DNA of 64,000 nt, taken from Puteibacter caeruleilacunae (GTDB taxonomy: Bacteria; Bacteroidota; Bacteroidia; Bacteroidales; Prolixibacteraceae). The stretch lies in NCBI GenBank assembly GCA_005217565.1, contig SJCO01000003.1, positions 248,001 to 312,000 on the forward strand, given 5' to 3'. Positions 1 to 8,863 of the stretch are shown one piece after another (within the stretch, counting starts at the first letter, position 1; each line of letters begins with the position of its first letter). Both the position numbers and the translations under genes were made by a program. The notes under the pieces were generated by a model, which saw only the letters and a list, made by a program, of their open reading frames with translations, did no database searches and was not told the DNA's origin.

Positions 1-93
1 AATCTCTGCTGGCGTTTGCGCTAACGCCTCACGACTAAAAAAAAGAATACCTATAAATAGAAGTACCCTTCCGAATTGACCAATAAAATTCAT
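1..93 (-). CDS. Secreted protein, N-terminal fragment (cut by window edge)
   Basis: Thirty-one codons are open from an ATG at 93 down to base 1, with no stop. They encode a typical signal peptide: a basic Arg after Met-Asn-Phe, a hydrophobic stretch (VLLFIGILFF), then an ALA-Q cleavage site. The mature protein would begin QTPAEI and continue beyond the window. A good -7 promoter box lies 84 bases upstream, behind the sulfatase terminator, so this gene probably starts a new transcript. Its neighbours suggest another exported PUL protein such as a hydrolase or sulfatase, but the visible part does not identify a family. Confidence 0.7.
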   Translation of the reverse strand, partial: MNFIGQFGRVLLFIGILFFSREALAQTPAEI

Positions 94-176
94 TTTCAGT
101 TTTTTAGATCGATCCTATCATCTTTAAATACCACCAAGATGACTTGATCTTATTAGTTAATCAACAATGCGTGAGA

Positions 177-184
177 CAAAGATA
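177..184 (-). promoter_or_regulatory. Bacteroidota -7 promoter box (TATCTTTG)
   Basis: CAAAGATA on the plus strand reads TATCTTTG on the minus strand, a full match to the Bacteroidota TAnnTTTG box. A GTTG lies 18 bases further upstream as a possible -33 element. It overlaps the edge of the sulfatase terminator and points at the truncated gene starting at 93. Confidence 0.5.
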
Positions 185-185
185 T

Positions 186-223
186 AAAAAACGGGTGAAC
201 CACAACCATTTGTAATTCACCCG
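186..223 (-). terminator. Intrinsic terminator after the sulfatase gene
   Basis: On the minus strand CGGGTGAA and TTCACCCG form a perfect 8-bp stem (216-223 with 192-199), followed by a T-run (186-191). It lies 37 bases past the sulfatase stop and closes the locus 1 operon. Confidence 0.85.
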
Positions 224-260
224 CCCCAATTGTTATCGATTTATGAACGTATTAGTATCA

Positions 261-1697
261 TCAATATTTTTTCCAATCTGTTTTTAGTTTTTTAGTCGAT
301 TCAGGAGCAGGAAGCTCATTCCATTTATATCCTTCCTTTTGAATGTATTGCAGCTTTTCCTGCAACATATTAAGATAACGCTCATTCTTAGTCATATCAA
401 CAATTCCATCCTTCTGACCTGGATTTTTCACCACATTATAGACCTCAACTGATTTCAACGACATTGTATCGATATATTCCATATCCTGACGACCGAAGCT
501 ATGTGTTCGTGGTTCAATATCCTCGTCTTTACCCATGATCATTAAGTCGCCTTTACGTATTGCTATTTCAGGAGAGGTTCTGTAAAAGAACCAAGATAAT
601 GGCTTTTTCCGATCAAACTTTTTCCCTTCTAACAACGGCAAAATATTAGTTCCATCATATTCCCGGTCTTTAGGAACTTTTAGTTGTGCAATCCGACTTA
701 TCGTAGGAAATAGATCAACCAATCCTGCAGGTTCATTAATCTCTTGCTTTCCTTTTATTTGATCGGGCCACGATATAATACCAGGTACACGTATACCGCC
801 CTCATAGAGCCAGCTTTTTAGCGCTCGAAGTTCTCCATTTGATCCTCTTCGATAAGAACCATTATCTGATGCAAAAACAATAATGGTGTTATTTGTAGCA
901 CCCATCTCATTTAATTTGGCTTTAATTCGCCCAATCGCTTTATCCATATTTTCGATACAAGCCAGGTAAGTTGCTTCTCTGCCATGTTGTTTATACTTCT
1001 TCACCAGAGAGTCAGGAGCTGCTACTTTTGCATGAGGTTCATGAAAAGCAATATACATAAAAAACGGATTTGATTTATCGTAATGATTATCCCACCATTT
1101 TATAGCCTCATCAGCCAATAGTTGACAAGAATAACCTTGTTGCATTGGTAATTTCTCGCCATTTCTCACAAAGTTTATTGGATTATGATGTGACGGTCGA
1201 GAATTACTTTCCGTTCCATAGGAATAATCAAATCCCTGATTCGATGGCTGCGGATGATTAAACGTAGGGTCCTGAGGCAAACACCCCAGATGCCACTTCC
1301 CCAAATGCACAGTCTGATAATCGACCTGTTTCAACTGTTCTGCGATAGTAATTTCATCATTTCGAAGATGCATAGGATGTCCCTGAGGACGATAGCTATA
1401 CATCCCATTTCGATAAGGAGACCTCCCTGTGAGCATACCTGTTCGTGATGGAGAACAATTAGGAGCAGCTGCATAAAAATCAGTAAAACGCACCCCTTGC
1501 TGTGCTAACTGATCCAGATTAGGAGTATTAATTACACTCCCATAACACCCAATATCGCCATATCCCAAATCATCGGCAAGCATGATAATTATATTAGGGC
1601 GCTCATGCGATTTATTGTTTTGTTTATTTTCAACAGCTTCTACGCCTTTAATGAAACCCACAGCTGCCAATGCAGTGAAAGCAATTCTAAAATTCAT
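261..1697 (-). CDS. Secreted S1-family sulfatase (arylsulfatase-type)
   Basis: A 478-residue sulfatase of the alkaline-phosphatase superfamily. An N-terminal signal peptide (about residues 1-21) sends it to the periplasm or surface. The metal-binding ADD lies at 41-43. The activation motif CSPSR begins at Cys81 and is followed by TGMLTGR at 87-92; that Cys is converted to formylglycine by a sulfatase-maturating enzyme, which is not in this window. S1 enzymes hydrolyse sulfate esters on sugars. The gene is the last of the locus 1 operon, 116 bases after susD, although a hairpin at 1757-1783 lies between them and may reduce read-through. It is the only sulfatase here and the main hint that the glycan is sulfated. 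Residues resemble N-acetylgalactosamine-6-sulfatase/arylsulfatase A types, but the S1 subfamily and positional specificity cannot be assigned by eye. Confidence 0.93.
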   Translation of the reverse strand: MNFRIAFTALAAVGFIKGVEAVENKQNNKSHERPNIIIMLADDLGYGDIGCYGSVINTPNLDQLAQQGVRFTDFYAAAPNCSPSRTGMLTGRSPYRNGMYSYRPQGHPMHLRNDEITIAEQLKQVDYQTVHLGKWHLGCLPQDPTFNHPQPSNQGFDYSYGTESNSRPSHHNPINFVRNGEKLPMQQGYSCQLLADEAIKWWDNHYDKSNPFFMYIAFHEPHAKVAAPDSLVKKYKQHGREATYLACIENMDKAIGRIKAKLNEMGATNNTIIVFASDNGSYRRGSNGELRALKSWLYEGGIRVPGIISWPDQIKGKQEINEPAGLVDLFPTISRIAQLKVPKDREYDGTNILPLLEGKKFDRKKPLSWFFYRTSPEIAIRKGDLMIMGKDEDIEPRTHSFGRQDMEYIDTMSLKSVEVYNVVKNPGQKDGIVDMTKNERYLNMLQEKLQYIQKEGYKWNELPAPESTKKLKTDWKKY

Positions 1698-1756
1698 GGT
1701 TAAGCTATCTATTTAGATGATACACATGTTACTTCTATCGTCATTCGAAAATTACA

Positions 1757-1783
1757 CAAAAAGGCTGATGTTTCCACCAGCCT
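1757..1783 (-). terminator. Hairpin with T-run after susD of locus 1
   Basis: On the minus strand AGGCTG-gTG-gaaa-CAt-CAGCCT is followed by TTTTTG. It lies between susD (stop at 1814) and the sulfatase start (1697). It may be an attenuating terminator that lowers sulfatase expression relative to SusCD. Confidence 0.65.
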
Positions 1784-1813
1784 CCATGCGTTATATATTA
1801 GATTTAATATGAA

Positions 1814-3478
1814 TTACCAATCAACCGTCTGATCTAGCGCAGGATTCAGTTCTATCTCATTAAATCCGATAGGTAATAAATAGTTTTTCTGTTCCCAGAA
1901 TCGCTCATCAGCACTTTGAGTAATTATTCTTCCGTCTTCATTACAAACAAGATCCCAGTCGCCACCCAAACGTTCCTGATAAGTAGTGATCCATTCAGTT
2001 CCTTTAAATGGGACTCCTAACTGCTCTTTCCCCATCACATCTTCAGCAATCTTCCATCGCCTGATATCGTCATATCGGAATCCTTCAAACACCAATTCTA
2101 CGGTACGATCACGTCGGATCATATTCAGTACATCAAGACCATTCGCAGCAGCAAATTCATTACTAAACATAGCCTCATCTGCAAATCCTGCCCGATCTCT
2201 AATTGCATTAATTGTAAGGTCTAACTCGTCATTGCTTACCGATCCATTTCGTTCATACAAGGCTTCAATATGATTAAGTAACACTTCAGCATAACGAATT
2301 TCATGGGCAAAGTTTACATTTTTACCCAGATTTATTGCTTCCTTGGTTCCAGTATTCCACTTGGCATTCATATAACCACCTTGGGTTTGTGATATCCATG
2401 GTAAATAAGGGCCACCCTCAATATTTCTGAAAATAGTGTAAGCAGAATCTGGCATCACCACAATGGTTTTCATTCTTGGGTCTCTATTTTTCCATTCATC
2501 ACGCATTCCACCCTCAAAAACATAACGAGGCGATTTCTCAATAGGTAGTCCATCGGTACATAAGAACATGTTAATAAACGAACTGTTGTACATCAAACCA
2601 TAACCATTTAAAGCATCACCGCCATAACTGTGAGTAACTTCCAATTCCAGGTTATAACGTCGTGCAACAATTTGTTCCTTGCTGTCATTACCTTCTTCCA
2701 TAAAGAAGTTATAGTAACTTCGATCCTTGTCGGATGAGTAAAACAACTCATGTTCTCCACTACTAATCAAAGCAGAAGATGCAGCAATAGCCTCATCGAG
2801 GTAGGCATTATAAGAAGCCCCCGTATTGTGATATTTTGCCCATGTACCTTCAAACAGAGCAATACGTGACTTTAAAGCCTGAGCCGCATTCCAGGTAATT
2901 CTTCCCCATTCCTTTTGGGGTAAATCCTTTTGCTTAGGTAAAACCGGAATAATGTCGTTCAATTCCGACAACATAAATTCTACCACTTCACTACGAGGAT
3001 TTCTGGGCGCATAAAGCTCCTCACTATTGGTATCCAAAGGCTTTGTGATAATAGGAAGATCTCCAAACTTCTTGAATAACTCAAAATATTCATACACACG
3101 AAACCAACGAGCCTCAGCAACATATCTTTGAGCAATATCTTTTACATCCTCTTCGCTTCCTCGTTCAATCAAGATATTGCGTTGACGAATTCTTTTATAC
3201 CCATTATTCCAGGTACTACTGCTAGCAGGAATTGTATTTAATCCTTGACTAATATTATTACCATTAGCATGTTTTATTATATCAGAGTTTTGATCTACAG
3301 CAATATCACCAATAGTCGGCAAATCGCGATAGAAAGCATTTGCTCCAGTTTCGAAATGCTCTGCTGTTTTCCAGTATTCGGCACTCGACAATTTATCTTT
3401 TGGTGCAAGATCTAAATCTTTAGAGCAAGACACACCAATTAATAAGATAACAATTAGATATATGTTTTTAATACTCAT
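1814..3478 (-). CDS. SusD/RagB-family glycan-binding lipoprotein (locus 1)
   Basis: A 554-residue outer-membrane lipoprotein. The lipobox GVSC places the lipidated Cys at residue 18. The mature N-terminus (SKDLDLAPKDKLSSAEYW) is the usual SusD opening. Near the C-terminus are the RDRTVELVFEGFRYDDIRRWK segment (given here as RDRTVELVFEGF then YDDIRRW) and a final ALDQTVDW, both typical of RagB/SusD. SusD proteins form the lid over the SusC barrel and bind the oligosaccharide at the cell surface. The start is 10 bases after the susC stop, so the pair is co-transcribed and co-translated. No feature reveals the exact ligand. Confidence 0.95.
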   Translation of the reverse strand: MSIKNIYLIVILLIGVSCSKDLDLAPKDKLSSAEYWKTAEHFETGANAFYRDLPTIGDIAVDQNSDIIKHANGNNISQGLNTIPASSSTWNNGYKRIRQRNILIERGSEEDVKDIAQRYVAEARWFRVYEYFELFKKFGDLPIITKPLDTNSEELYAPRNPRSEVVEFMLSELNDIIPVLPKQKDLPQKEWGRITWNAAQALKSRIALFEGTWAKYHNTGASYNAYLDEAIAASSALISSGEHELFYSSDKDRSYYNFFMEEGNDSKEQIVARRYNLELEVTHSYGGDALNGYGLMYNSSFINMFLCTDGLPIEKSPRYVFEGGMRDEWKNRDPRMKTIVVMPDSAYTIFRNIEGGPYLPWISQTQGGYMNAKWNTGTKEAINLGKNVNFAHEIRYAEVLLNHIEALYERNGSVSNDELDLTINAIRDRAGFADEAMFSNEFAAANGLDVLNMIRRDRTVELVFEGFRYDDIRRWKIAEDVMGKEQLGVPFKGTEWITTYQERLGGDWDLVCNEDGRIITQSADERFWEQKNYLLPIGFNEIELNPALDQTVDW

Positions 3479-3488
3479 AGTTTAGTTG

Positions 3489-6400
3489 TTAAAATGTTAC
3501 GTTTACACCAAATGAATAGCCACGTGTTAATGGATAGAAGAAAGTTGATCCATGTTCAGGATCCACATCAGGACCTCTATCAAACTTATGATATTCCCAA
3601 ACATCCTGACCACTCGCATAAATCCTGATTTTTTCCAATCCAATTCGCTGTGTTAATTCTTTTGGCACCGTATATCCCAGTTCAACATTCTTCAATCGAA
3701 TATACGCGCCATTCTCAATGCGTAATGATGTAGCTTGCCAATTCCAATCCTTAACTCGATTATCCAGACTTGGATATAATGCATCCTGATTTTCAGCAGT
3801 CCATGTTTGTCCAAAGAAGTATTCCGGGGCAGCCATCCAAGTAGAACCTAGTGGCACTGTCCATGAATCATTTCTATAGATTGTTCGTTTTCCTACTCCT
3901 TGAAAAAACAATCCAATATCGAAGTTTCTCCAACTTCCATTAAGGTTAACACCAAAATTATAACGAGGGTAAGGTGATCCCATATATTTCAAATCACCTG
4001 TAGTTCCAGCTTCTGGATCTCCATTAGGCGTATACTTTCCATCACCATCCAAATCTGCAACTTGAATATCACCAGCACTCAAATTCTGAGGGACATTTTC
4101 AATAGCCATCATTGCAGCTGCTTCTTCATCGGTATTCATAATACCTATAAACTCATATCCAAAAATTGAGTTAATAGGAAAACCTTCTATGATATTACCT
4201 GTACCCGCTTTGCGGATTGTTTTTCCGCCATATTTTACAAGCTCATTTTTAGCATCACTAACAACAACACGAACATTGTAACTAAAATCGCCATGTCTTT
4301 TTCCATAAGCCATACTCAGTTCCCATCCCCAGGTCTTCAGTTTACCTAAATTTGTCTTTGGAGCAGAAGCACCTAAGACACTTGGATATTCTGAGCTAAG
4401 CAACAAGTCATCATTAAACTTCTGGAAATAGTCGAAATTGATATTCAATCCTTTAAATAACGTTACATCTAAACCAGCATTATAGGTTATTACAGTCTCC
4501 CATTCTCTCTCCAGTGAGACCATTCCACCTTCACTTGCTGATGGATGCATCGTTCCTGATGTTCCAATAACAACCGGATTATTATTGATATTTAAATCAC
4601 TAATGTAATCGTATAGTCCAATATTATTCTGATTCCCACTTTCGCCATAGCTCATGCGTAGCTTTGCATAATCTAACCAGGTAGTTTTAGGAAACCAGCT
4701 TTCTTCAGTCATTCTCCACCCCAGAGATAATGATTTAAAGTTTCCCCAACGATGATCAGAGTGGAAACGACTCGTTCCATCGCGACGAATAGAAGCCTCC
4801 AGCATGTAGCGATCTTTGTAGCTGTAATTTACACGTCCAAAATAAGAACGAATGGCCCACTGATCCCCCCAGTCAGAGTTAAACTGCTCATCAGGATTTC
4901 CTGTATTTAGCGTAAATGGATCCTGCACTGAGATGTTATTTCTCCAGGCACCAAAACCTTCACGATCCCACTCATCCTGGTTTGCACCAACCATTATTCC
5001 AAAATTATGGTCTTCAATTTTTCGATTATAACGCAATAATCCATATAATGTACTGGCATAACGCTGATCATAATCCCGTCGTCGAGAGTTTGGATTATTA
5101 ATTGTCTTCATTACCTGACTATTCCACCCCAACATATCAAATGATTTAGTATTGGTTTTTGTATTATAAAAGTCATAGGTAACACTTGCTTTTCCTTCAA
5201 ACTGGAGTCCTTTAAAAATATCATAGATTAATGATACATTTCCATTGACTTTGTAGTGATCTGTCTGTTTTTTACCCGACTCCAACTGTTCCTGAATAGG
5301 ATTCAACACACGTCTTGGAGAATAAAAATCACCTTGCTCATTCCAGACAGGGCTATTTACATAGGTTCCATAATAGTTATTTACAACACGACTGACATTT
5401 GGAACCTGGTTCTTTTCACTGTAGATACCGCCAATACTGCTCTTCAGCTTTAACTTTTTTGAAAGCTTGCTATCCAGATTAAAACGAAAGTTGTACTTAC
5501 GAAAATCATCAGGTCCATAAGCAAAGATTCCCTCTTCATCTAAAAGACTTCCACTCACATAGTAACTTAGCTTATCATTCCCACCTCCTGTAGTAATGTT
5601 ATATATGTGTTGGCGACCAGTATCCCAAAAGATATCTTCCAATGGACCTCGGTAGGTTAGCCCTGTTCTTTCCGGCCAGAAATTAGCCTTATTTCCCTGT
5701 ACCAATACATATGCATCAGGATCATCCAGATATTGGAAAGTATTCTCTTCGGTATACAGGGGAGTCTGACCACTTTCTGTCTTCATCTCGTTGAACATGG
5801 TATAATACTGAAACGGACTTGCCTTGCGAGGAATATAAGTTGCCTCCTTTAGTGTTTGTGTATAACTAACTTTAAACTTCGCCCTCTCTTTTGTTCCACG
5901 CTTGGTCTCAATAAGAATTACTCCTCCAGCAGCTCTTGATCCATATATTGACGCAGCCGCATCTTTCAATACATTAAAGCTTGCGATATCCTGAGGATTC
6001 ACATCATTTATATCACCTTCAACTCCATCAATCAATACCAGAGGACCAACACTTGTGCTACCACTTGAATTCACCGAAGTTATTCCTCGAACCTGTAGGC
6101 CAACAGAAGCATCTCCTGGCTGACCTGTATTTCTACTAACCGTTAATCCCGGCAAGGCCCCTTGAATTGCATCAGTAAGTTTACTGACAGGTCTGTTCTC
6201 TATCAGCTCAACATCAACCTGCGAAACAGCCCCCACTGCTGAAGCTTTTGTCGTAACACCATATCCGATGGCAACAACTTCCTCCAGGCCAATTGCATCT
6301 TCCTCCAATTTCACATTGATCACTTTCTGACTACCAACTACAATTTCTTGTGATTTCATACCCACAAAAGAAAATGTAACAACACTAGCCCCCTCTGGTA

Positions 6401-6911
6401 AATCCAGACTGTAATTTCCGTCTATATTCGTTGTTATTCCAACTGTAGTCCCCTTAACAACCACTGAAACTCCAGGTAGTGGTTCACCATTAGCATCTGT
6501 AACCGTTCCTGTTATCTTTTCTATTCTTTCCCCTTGCTTTGCCTCTTTCTCTGTTGTAAGAATGATTTGGTTATCTAAAACCATGTACCTGATATTCGTA
6601 TCCTCAAACAAATCATTTAGGATATCTTCCAATGACTCATCCTTTGATCTTACCGAAACAACTTGTTTCAGATCTAATGCCTGGCGATTATACGCAAACT
6701 TATATACTGACAACTGTTCAATAGCTGTCAGTACATTTTCCAGTTTCGCATCCTTCATCTCCAACGAAATCTTTGCAGATTGCGCGGAGGAATCAGCTGC
6801 AATACAATGGATAATCCCCAGAAAGAATAAAAATATTCCTACTCTCATAGTTCTCATTAGTTTTTTTAGGGCATGACTCTCCCATGCCTCACTACTTCGT
6901 TTTTTTTTCAT
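3489..6911 (-). CDS. SusC/RagA TonB-dependent transporter with STN domain (locus 1)
   Basis: A 1140-residue outer-membrane transporter. After a long signal region (about 1-44) come an STN domain (about 48-120, for FecR signalling), a carboxypeptidase-regulatory-like domain (about 131-203, GEPLPGVSVVVKGTT then SFVGMK), the EEVVAIGYG transition, a plug domain (about 215-345, with GSRAAGGVILIETKRG) and a 22-strand-type barrel ending in GVNVTF. It imports oligosaccharides captured by its SusD partner, using energy passed on by TonB. The STN domain indicates that it also reports substrate to the FecR protein encoded just upstream. A 107-base gap with a strong hairpin separates it from fecR. The start was chosen because ATG at 6911 has the same CAAAT-type context as the other four susC genes of the window. 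Confidence 0.95.
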   Translation of the reverse strand: MKKKRSSEAWESHALKKLMRTMRVGIFLFFLGIIHCIAADSSAQSAKISLEMKDAKLENVLTAIEQLSVYKFAYNRQALDLKQVVSVRSKDESLEDILNDLFEDTNIRYMVLDNQIILTTEKEAKQGERIEKITGTVTDANGEPLPGVSVVVKGTTVGITTNIDGNYSLDLPEGASVVTFSFVGMKSQEIVVGSQKVINVKLEEDAIGLEEVVAIGYGVTTKASAVGAVSQVDVELIENRPVSKLTDAIQGALPGLTVSRNTGQPGDASVGLQVRGITSVNSSGSTSVGPLVLIDGVEGDINDVNPQDIASFNVLKDAAASIYGSRAAGGVILIETKRGTKERAKFKVSYTQTLKEATYIPRKASPFQYYTMFNEMKTESGQTPLYTEENTFQYLDDPDAYVLVQGNKANFWPERTGLTYRGPLEDIFWDTGRQHIYNITTGGGNDKLSYYVSGSLLDEEGIFAYGPDDFRKYNFRFNLDSKLSKKLKLKSSIGGIYSEKNQVPNVSRVVNNYYGTYVNSPVWNEQGDFYSPRRVLNPIQEQLESGKKQTDHYKVNGNVSLIYDIFKGLQFEGKASVTYDFYNTKTNTKSFDMLGWNSQVMKTINNPNSRRRDYDQRYASTLYGLLRYNRKIEDHNFGIMVGANQDEWDREGFGAWRNNISVQDPFTLNTGNPDEQFNSDWGDQWAIRSYFGRVNYSYKDRYMLEASIRRDGTSRFHSDHRWGNFKSLSLGWRMTEESWFPKTTWLDYAKLRMSYGESGNQNNIGLYDYISDLNINNNPVVIGTSGTMHPSASEGGMVSLEREWETVITYNAGLDVTLFKGLNINFDYFQKFNDDLLLSSEYPSVLGASAPKTNLGKLKTWGWELSMAYGKRHGDFSYNVRVVVSDAKNELVKYGGKTIRKAGTGNIIEGFPINSIFGYEFIGIMNTDEEAAAMMAIENVPQNLSAGDIQVADLDGDGKYTPNGDPEAGTTGDLKYMGSPYPRYNFGVNLNGSWRNFDIGLFFQGVGKRTIYRNDSWTVPLGSTWMAAPEYFFGQTWTAENQDALYPSLDNRVKDWNWQATSLRIENGAYIRLKNVELGYTVPKELTQRIGLEKIRIYASGQDVWEYHKFDRGPDVDPEHGSTFFYPLTRGYSFGVNVTF

Positions 6912-6924
6912 ACATTTGAAACAT

Positions 6925-7004
6925 TAGTAAGTTTTATACTCGAAACCATTTAATTTACTAATTGGGCAGACGAGCATACCACTGCTCTTCTGCCTTTATT
7001 TTTT
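6925..7004 (+). ncRNA. Candidate DonS-type antisense RNA in fecR-susC gap (locus 1)
   Basis: The plus strand, antisense to the operon, has a TACATTTG -7 box at 6911-6918, overlapping the susC start codon. A 12-bp stem with one mismatch (GGCAGAcGAGCA at 6965-6976, TGCTCtTCTGCC at 6983-6994, loop TACCAC) is followed by a T-rich tail at 6995-7004. A weaker hairpin (TTAGTAAGTT with AATTTACTAA) precedes it. An RNA of about 80 nt from about 6925 would be fully complementary to the susC leader. No -33 element is recognisable and the 5' end is estimated from the -7 box. The position matches the antisense RNAs described in Bacteroides PULs (DonS). Confidence 0.5.
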
Positions 7005-7018
7005 ATCTCATTGGCTAT

Positions 7019-8023
7019 TTATTTTTGCTTGATTATCACTTTTTGTTTGGAAAATCTGCCATTATCTAATTTTTGAGGATCTTCAATTCGATAATTAATC
7101 GGGAATAGTACTTCCAAAATTTTAAGTGTCTCTTCCAAACTCTCATCATCCAATATTAGTCTTACATTTTCTGATTTCAATTGAGGTATATTCGCAATGA
7201 TATCAATGTTATAATAATGTCCAATTAAGGCACAACTCTCTTCTAAAGTTCTATCTTTAAGAATAAGTTTCCCTTCTTTCCATCCTAAATAATCCTCCAC
7301 ATCAACCATTGACAACTTAAATTTACTGGTTGTTACATCATACTCGGCTAACTCTCCTGGAACCATTTTAACTACATCCTTTCCCTTGTTTTTAATTGAA
7401 ATACTTCCATCTTCAAGTACCACCTCGAACGATCCTTCCTTTGCATAAGAATTCACATTAAAATTTGTTCCATGAACAATCACTTCGGGACCTACTGCTG
7501 AACTAACGACAAATGTTTTTTCCTCATCATGTGTAACATCAAAATAAGCCTGTCCATCAAGATCAACCTTACGTGAGAAACCATCAGTATACTTCAAAAC
7601 AGAATTATTCCCAAGCCATCCAGATGTCCCATCAGGTAAGGTAAACCTACTCCTCAAACCATCAGTATTTTCTATGACAATAGAGCTAACCAATTGCGAT
7701 TCCTCCATTTCTTTTCCTAAATAATAAGCTCCAATTATCAGGATAATACTCGCAGCAGCAGCAATTGTCCGAATCCACGTTGTTCTGAGTTTTCTAGTCT
7801 TATTCTCTTTTGTTGCATTAATGTCTCGAACCAGTCTTTTAAAAACATGCTCTAATGACCTGTCCGATTTCTCTTCTGTAAATTCATTCCAGTGTGACTT
7901 CATAAAATCCTGTGTCACATCATTCATCTTCTTTTCTGAAAAAATGCGCTCAACTTCATTGTGATCAGCCAGGCTATATTTTCCTTTTGTAATATTAGTG
8001 ATATGTCGTTGATGATCATTCAT
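7019..8023 (-). CDS. FecR-family anti-sigma factor (locus 1)
   Basis: A 334-residue inner-membrane regulator. The cytoplasmic N-terminal region (about 1-80) would hold the sigma factor. One transmembrane segment (about 84-103) follows, then a periplasmic FecR domain (about 115-215, with SRFTLPDGT, GQAYFDV and GTNFNVNSY) and a C-terminal DUF4974-type domain (about 255-325) that would contact the STN domain of SusC. It lies 88 bases after the sigma gene and 107 bases before susC, the standard order for trans-envelope PUL control. It should release or activate the ECF sigma when the glycan is imported. Cognate pairing is inferred from adjacency. Confidence 0.93.
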   Translation of the reverse strand: MNDHQRHITNITKGKYSLADHNEVERIFSEKKMNDVTQDFMKSHWNEFTEEKSDRSLEHVFKRLVRDINATKENKTRKLRTTWIRTIAAAASIILIIGAYYLGKEMEESQLVSSIVIENTDGLRSRFTLPDGTSGWLGNNSVLKYTDGFSRKVDLDGQAYFDVTHDEEKTFVVSSAVGPEVIVHGTNFNVNSYAKEGSFEVVLEDGSISIKNKGKDVVKMVPGELAEYDVTTSKFKLSMVDVEDYLGWKEGKLILKDRTLEESCALIGHYYNIDIIANIPQLKSENVRLILDDESLEETLKILEVLFPINYRIEDPQKLDNGRFSKQKVIIKQK

Positions 8024-8111
8024 TATTCTTCTTACTTTGTTTAGTTATATCAACTCAAAGTAAAAAGGTACACCTTTAAAATGATTTTTTTTAAGAAATA
8101 TATCCTTCGCT

Positions 8112-8705
8112 CTATAATCCTCGAAACAGATAAAAGAAAAGTAAGCTCGATAAGGTAGGATTCTTTTTAACCTCTTCCACAATAAACTTTCTTGCTATAC
8201 TCAACTGATTTTTCACAAACTGAAGAGATAATCCTAACTGATCAGCAATTTCCTGATTTTTTAATCCTTCTTTACGACTTAGTAAAAAGATCTCTTTCCG
8301 TCGCTCGGGTAATAAGTTGATAATACTATCCACTTTTCTCAGCATTTCCTGATAATCTACTTGTTCATCATCAGTCTCTGAGTCAATTAAAAATTCTCGA
8401 GCAAATAGCTGTTTATATTTCTCTTCCCGACTCTTTTTCAGAAAATGTTGTCGGATACAATTATAAGCAATAGTAAAAAGATAAGATTGGAAAGAGGTAT
8501 TCGACTTAATTGACGACCGTTTCTCCCAGATTCTCAAAAACACTTCATGAACAATATCTTCAGCCTCATTTTTATCATGAAGATATTTCATTGCAAACTG
8601 ATATAATCGAATACTATAACGATCAAATAGCATCTTATACGCAATTTGATTATCCTCTTGTATTTGTTGCAACAACCTCTGATCAATATGTTTTTGATCC
8701 TCCAA
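8112..8705 (-). CDS. ECF RNA polymerase sigma factor (locus 1)
   Basis: A 197-residue sigma-70-like ECF factor. Region 2 is visible around residues 22-90 (LFDRYSIRLYQFA, then AEDIVHEVFLRIWEK) and region 4 around 125-180 (LPERRKEIFLLS, then the helix-turn-helix NQEIADQLGLSLQFVKNQL). It would direct transcription of the downstream susC-susD-sulfatase genes when freed by FecR. It has its own upstream promoter (8738-8769), located after the terminator that closes locus 2. Confidence 0.94.
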   Translation of the reverse strand: MEDQKHIDQRLLQQIQEDNQIAYKMLFDRYSIRLYQFAMKYLHDKNEAEDIVHEVFLRIWEKRSSIKSNTSFQSYLFTIAYNCIRQHFLKKSREEKYKQLFAREFLIDSETDDEQVDYQEMLRKVDSIINLLPERRKEIFLLSRKEGLKNQEIADQLGLSLQFVKNQLSIARKFIVEEVKKNPTLSSLLFFYLFRGL

Positions 8706-8737
8706 AATAGTTAGTCCTGGTTTTTAATACGATACTA

Positions 8738-8769
8738 CAAAAGTAAGATATTATAGAGATAATCCTAAA
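8738..8769 (-). promoter_or_regulatory. Promoter of locus 1 sigma gene
   Basis: On the minus strand TTTA (8766-8769), 20 bases, then TACTTTTG (8738-8745). The -7 box and spacing match the Bacteroidota housekeeping promoter (TTTG-N19-21-TAnnTTTG). It lies 32 bases upstream of the sigma start at 8705. Confidence 0.6.
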
Positions 8770-8787
8770 ACATCAGATATCTGCAAA

Positions 8788-8817
8788 CAAAAAAGCCGCA
8801 CCCGAAGGTGCAGCTTT
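8788..8817 (-). terminator. Terminator closing the locus 2 operon
   Basis: On the minus strand AAGCtGCACC-ttcg-GGTGCgGCTT is followed by a T-run: a UUCG-capped stem. It lies 47 bases past the susD stop. The 43 bases 8784-8826 match 15918-15960, the locus 3 terminator, at 39 of 43 positions. Confidence 0.88.
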
Positions 8818-8863
8818 ACTGATTAATTCAATATGTTGTTAATAATTACAACAACGTGGAGTA

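Noticed and set aside
6912-7018. Hairpin in the fecR-susC gap as a sense-strand terminator between regulators and susC
   Set aside because: On the sense strand the hairpin is preceded by an A-run and not followed by T; the T-run is only on the antisense side. The same holds at the other four loci.
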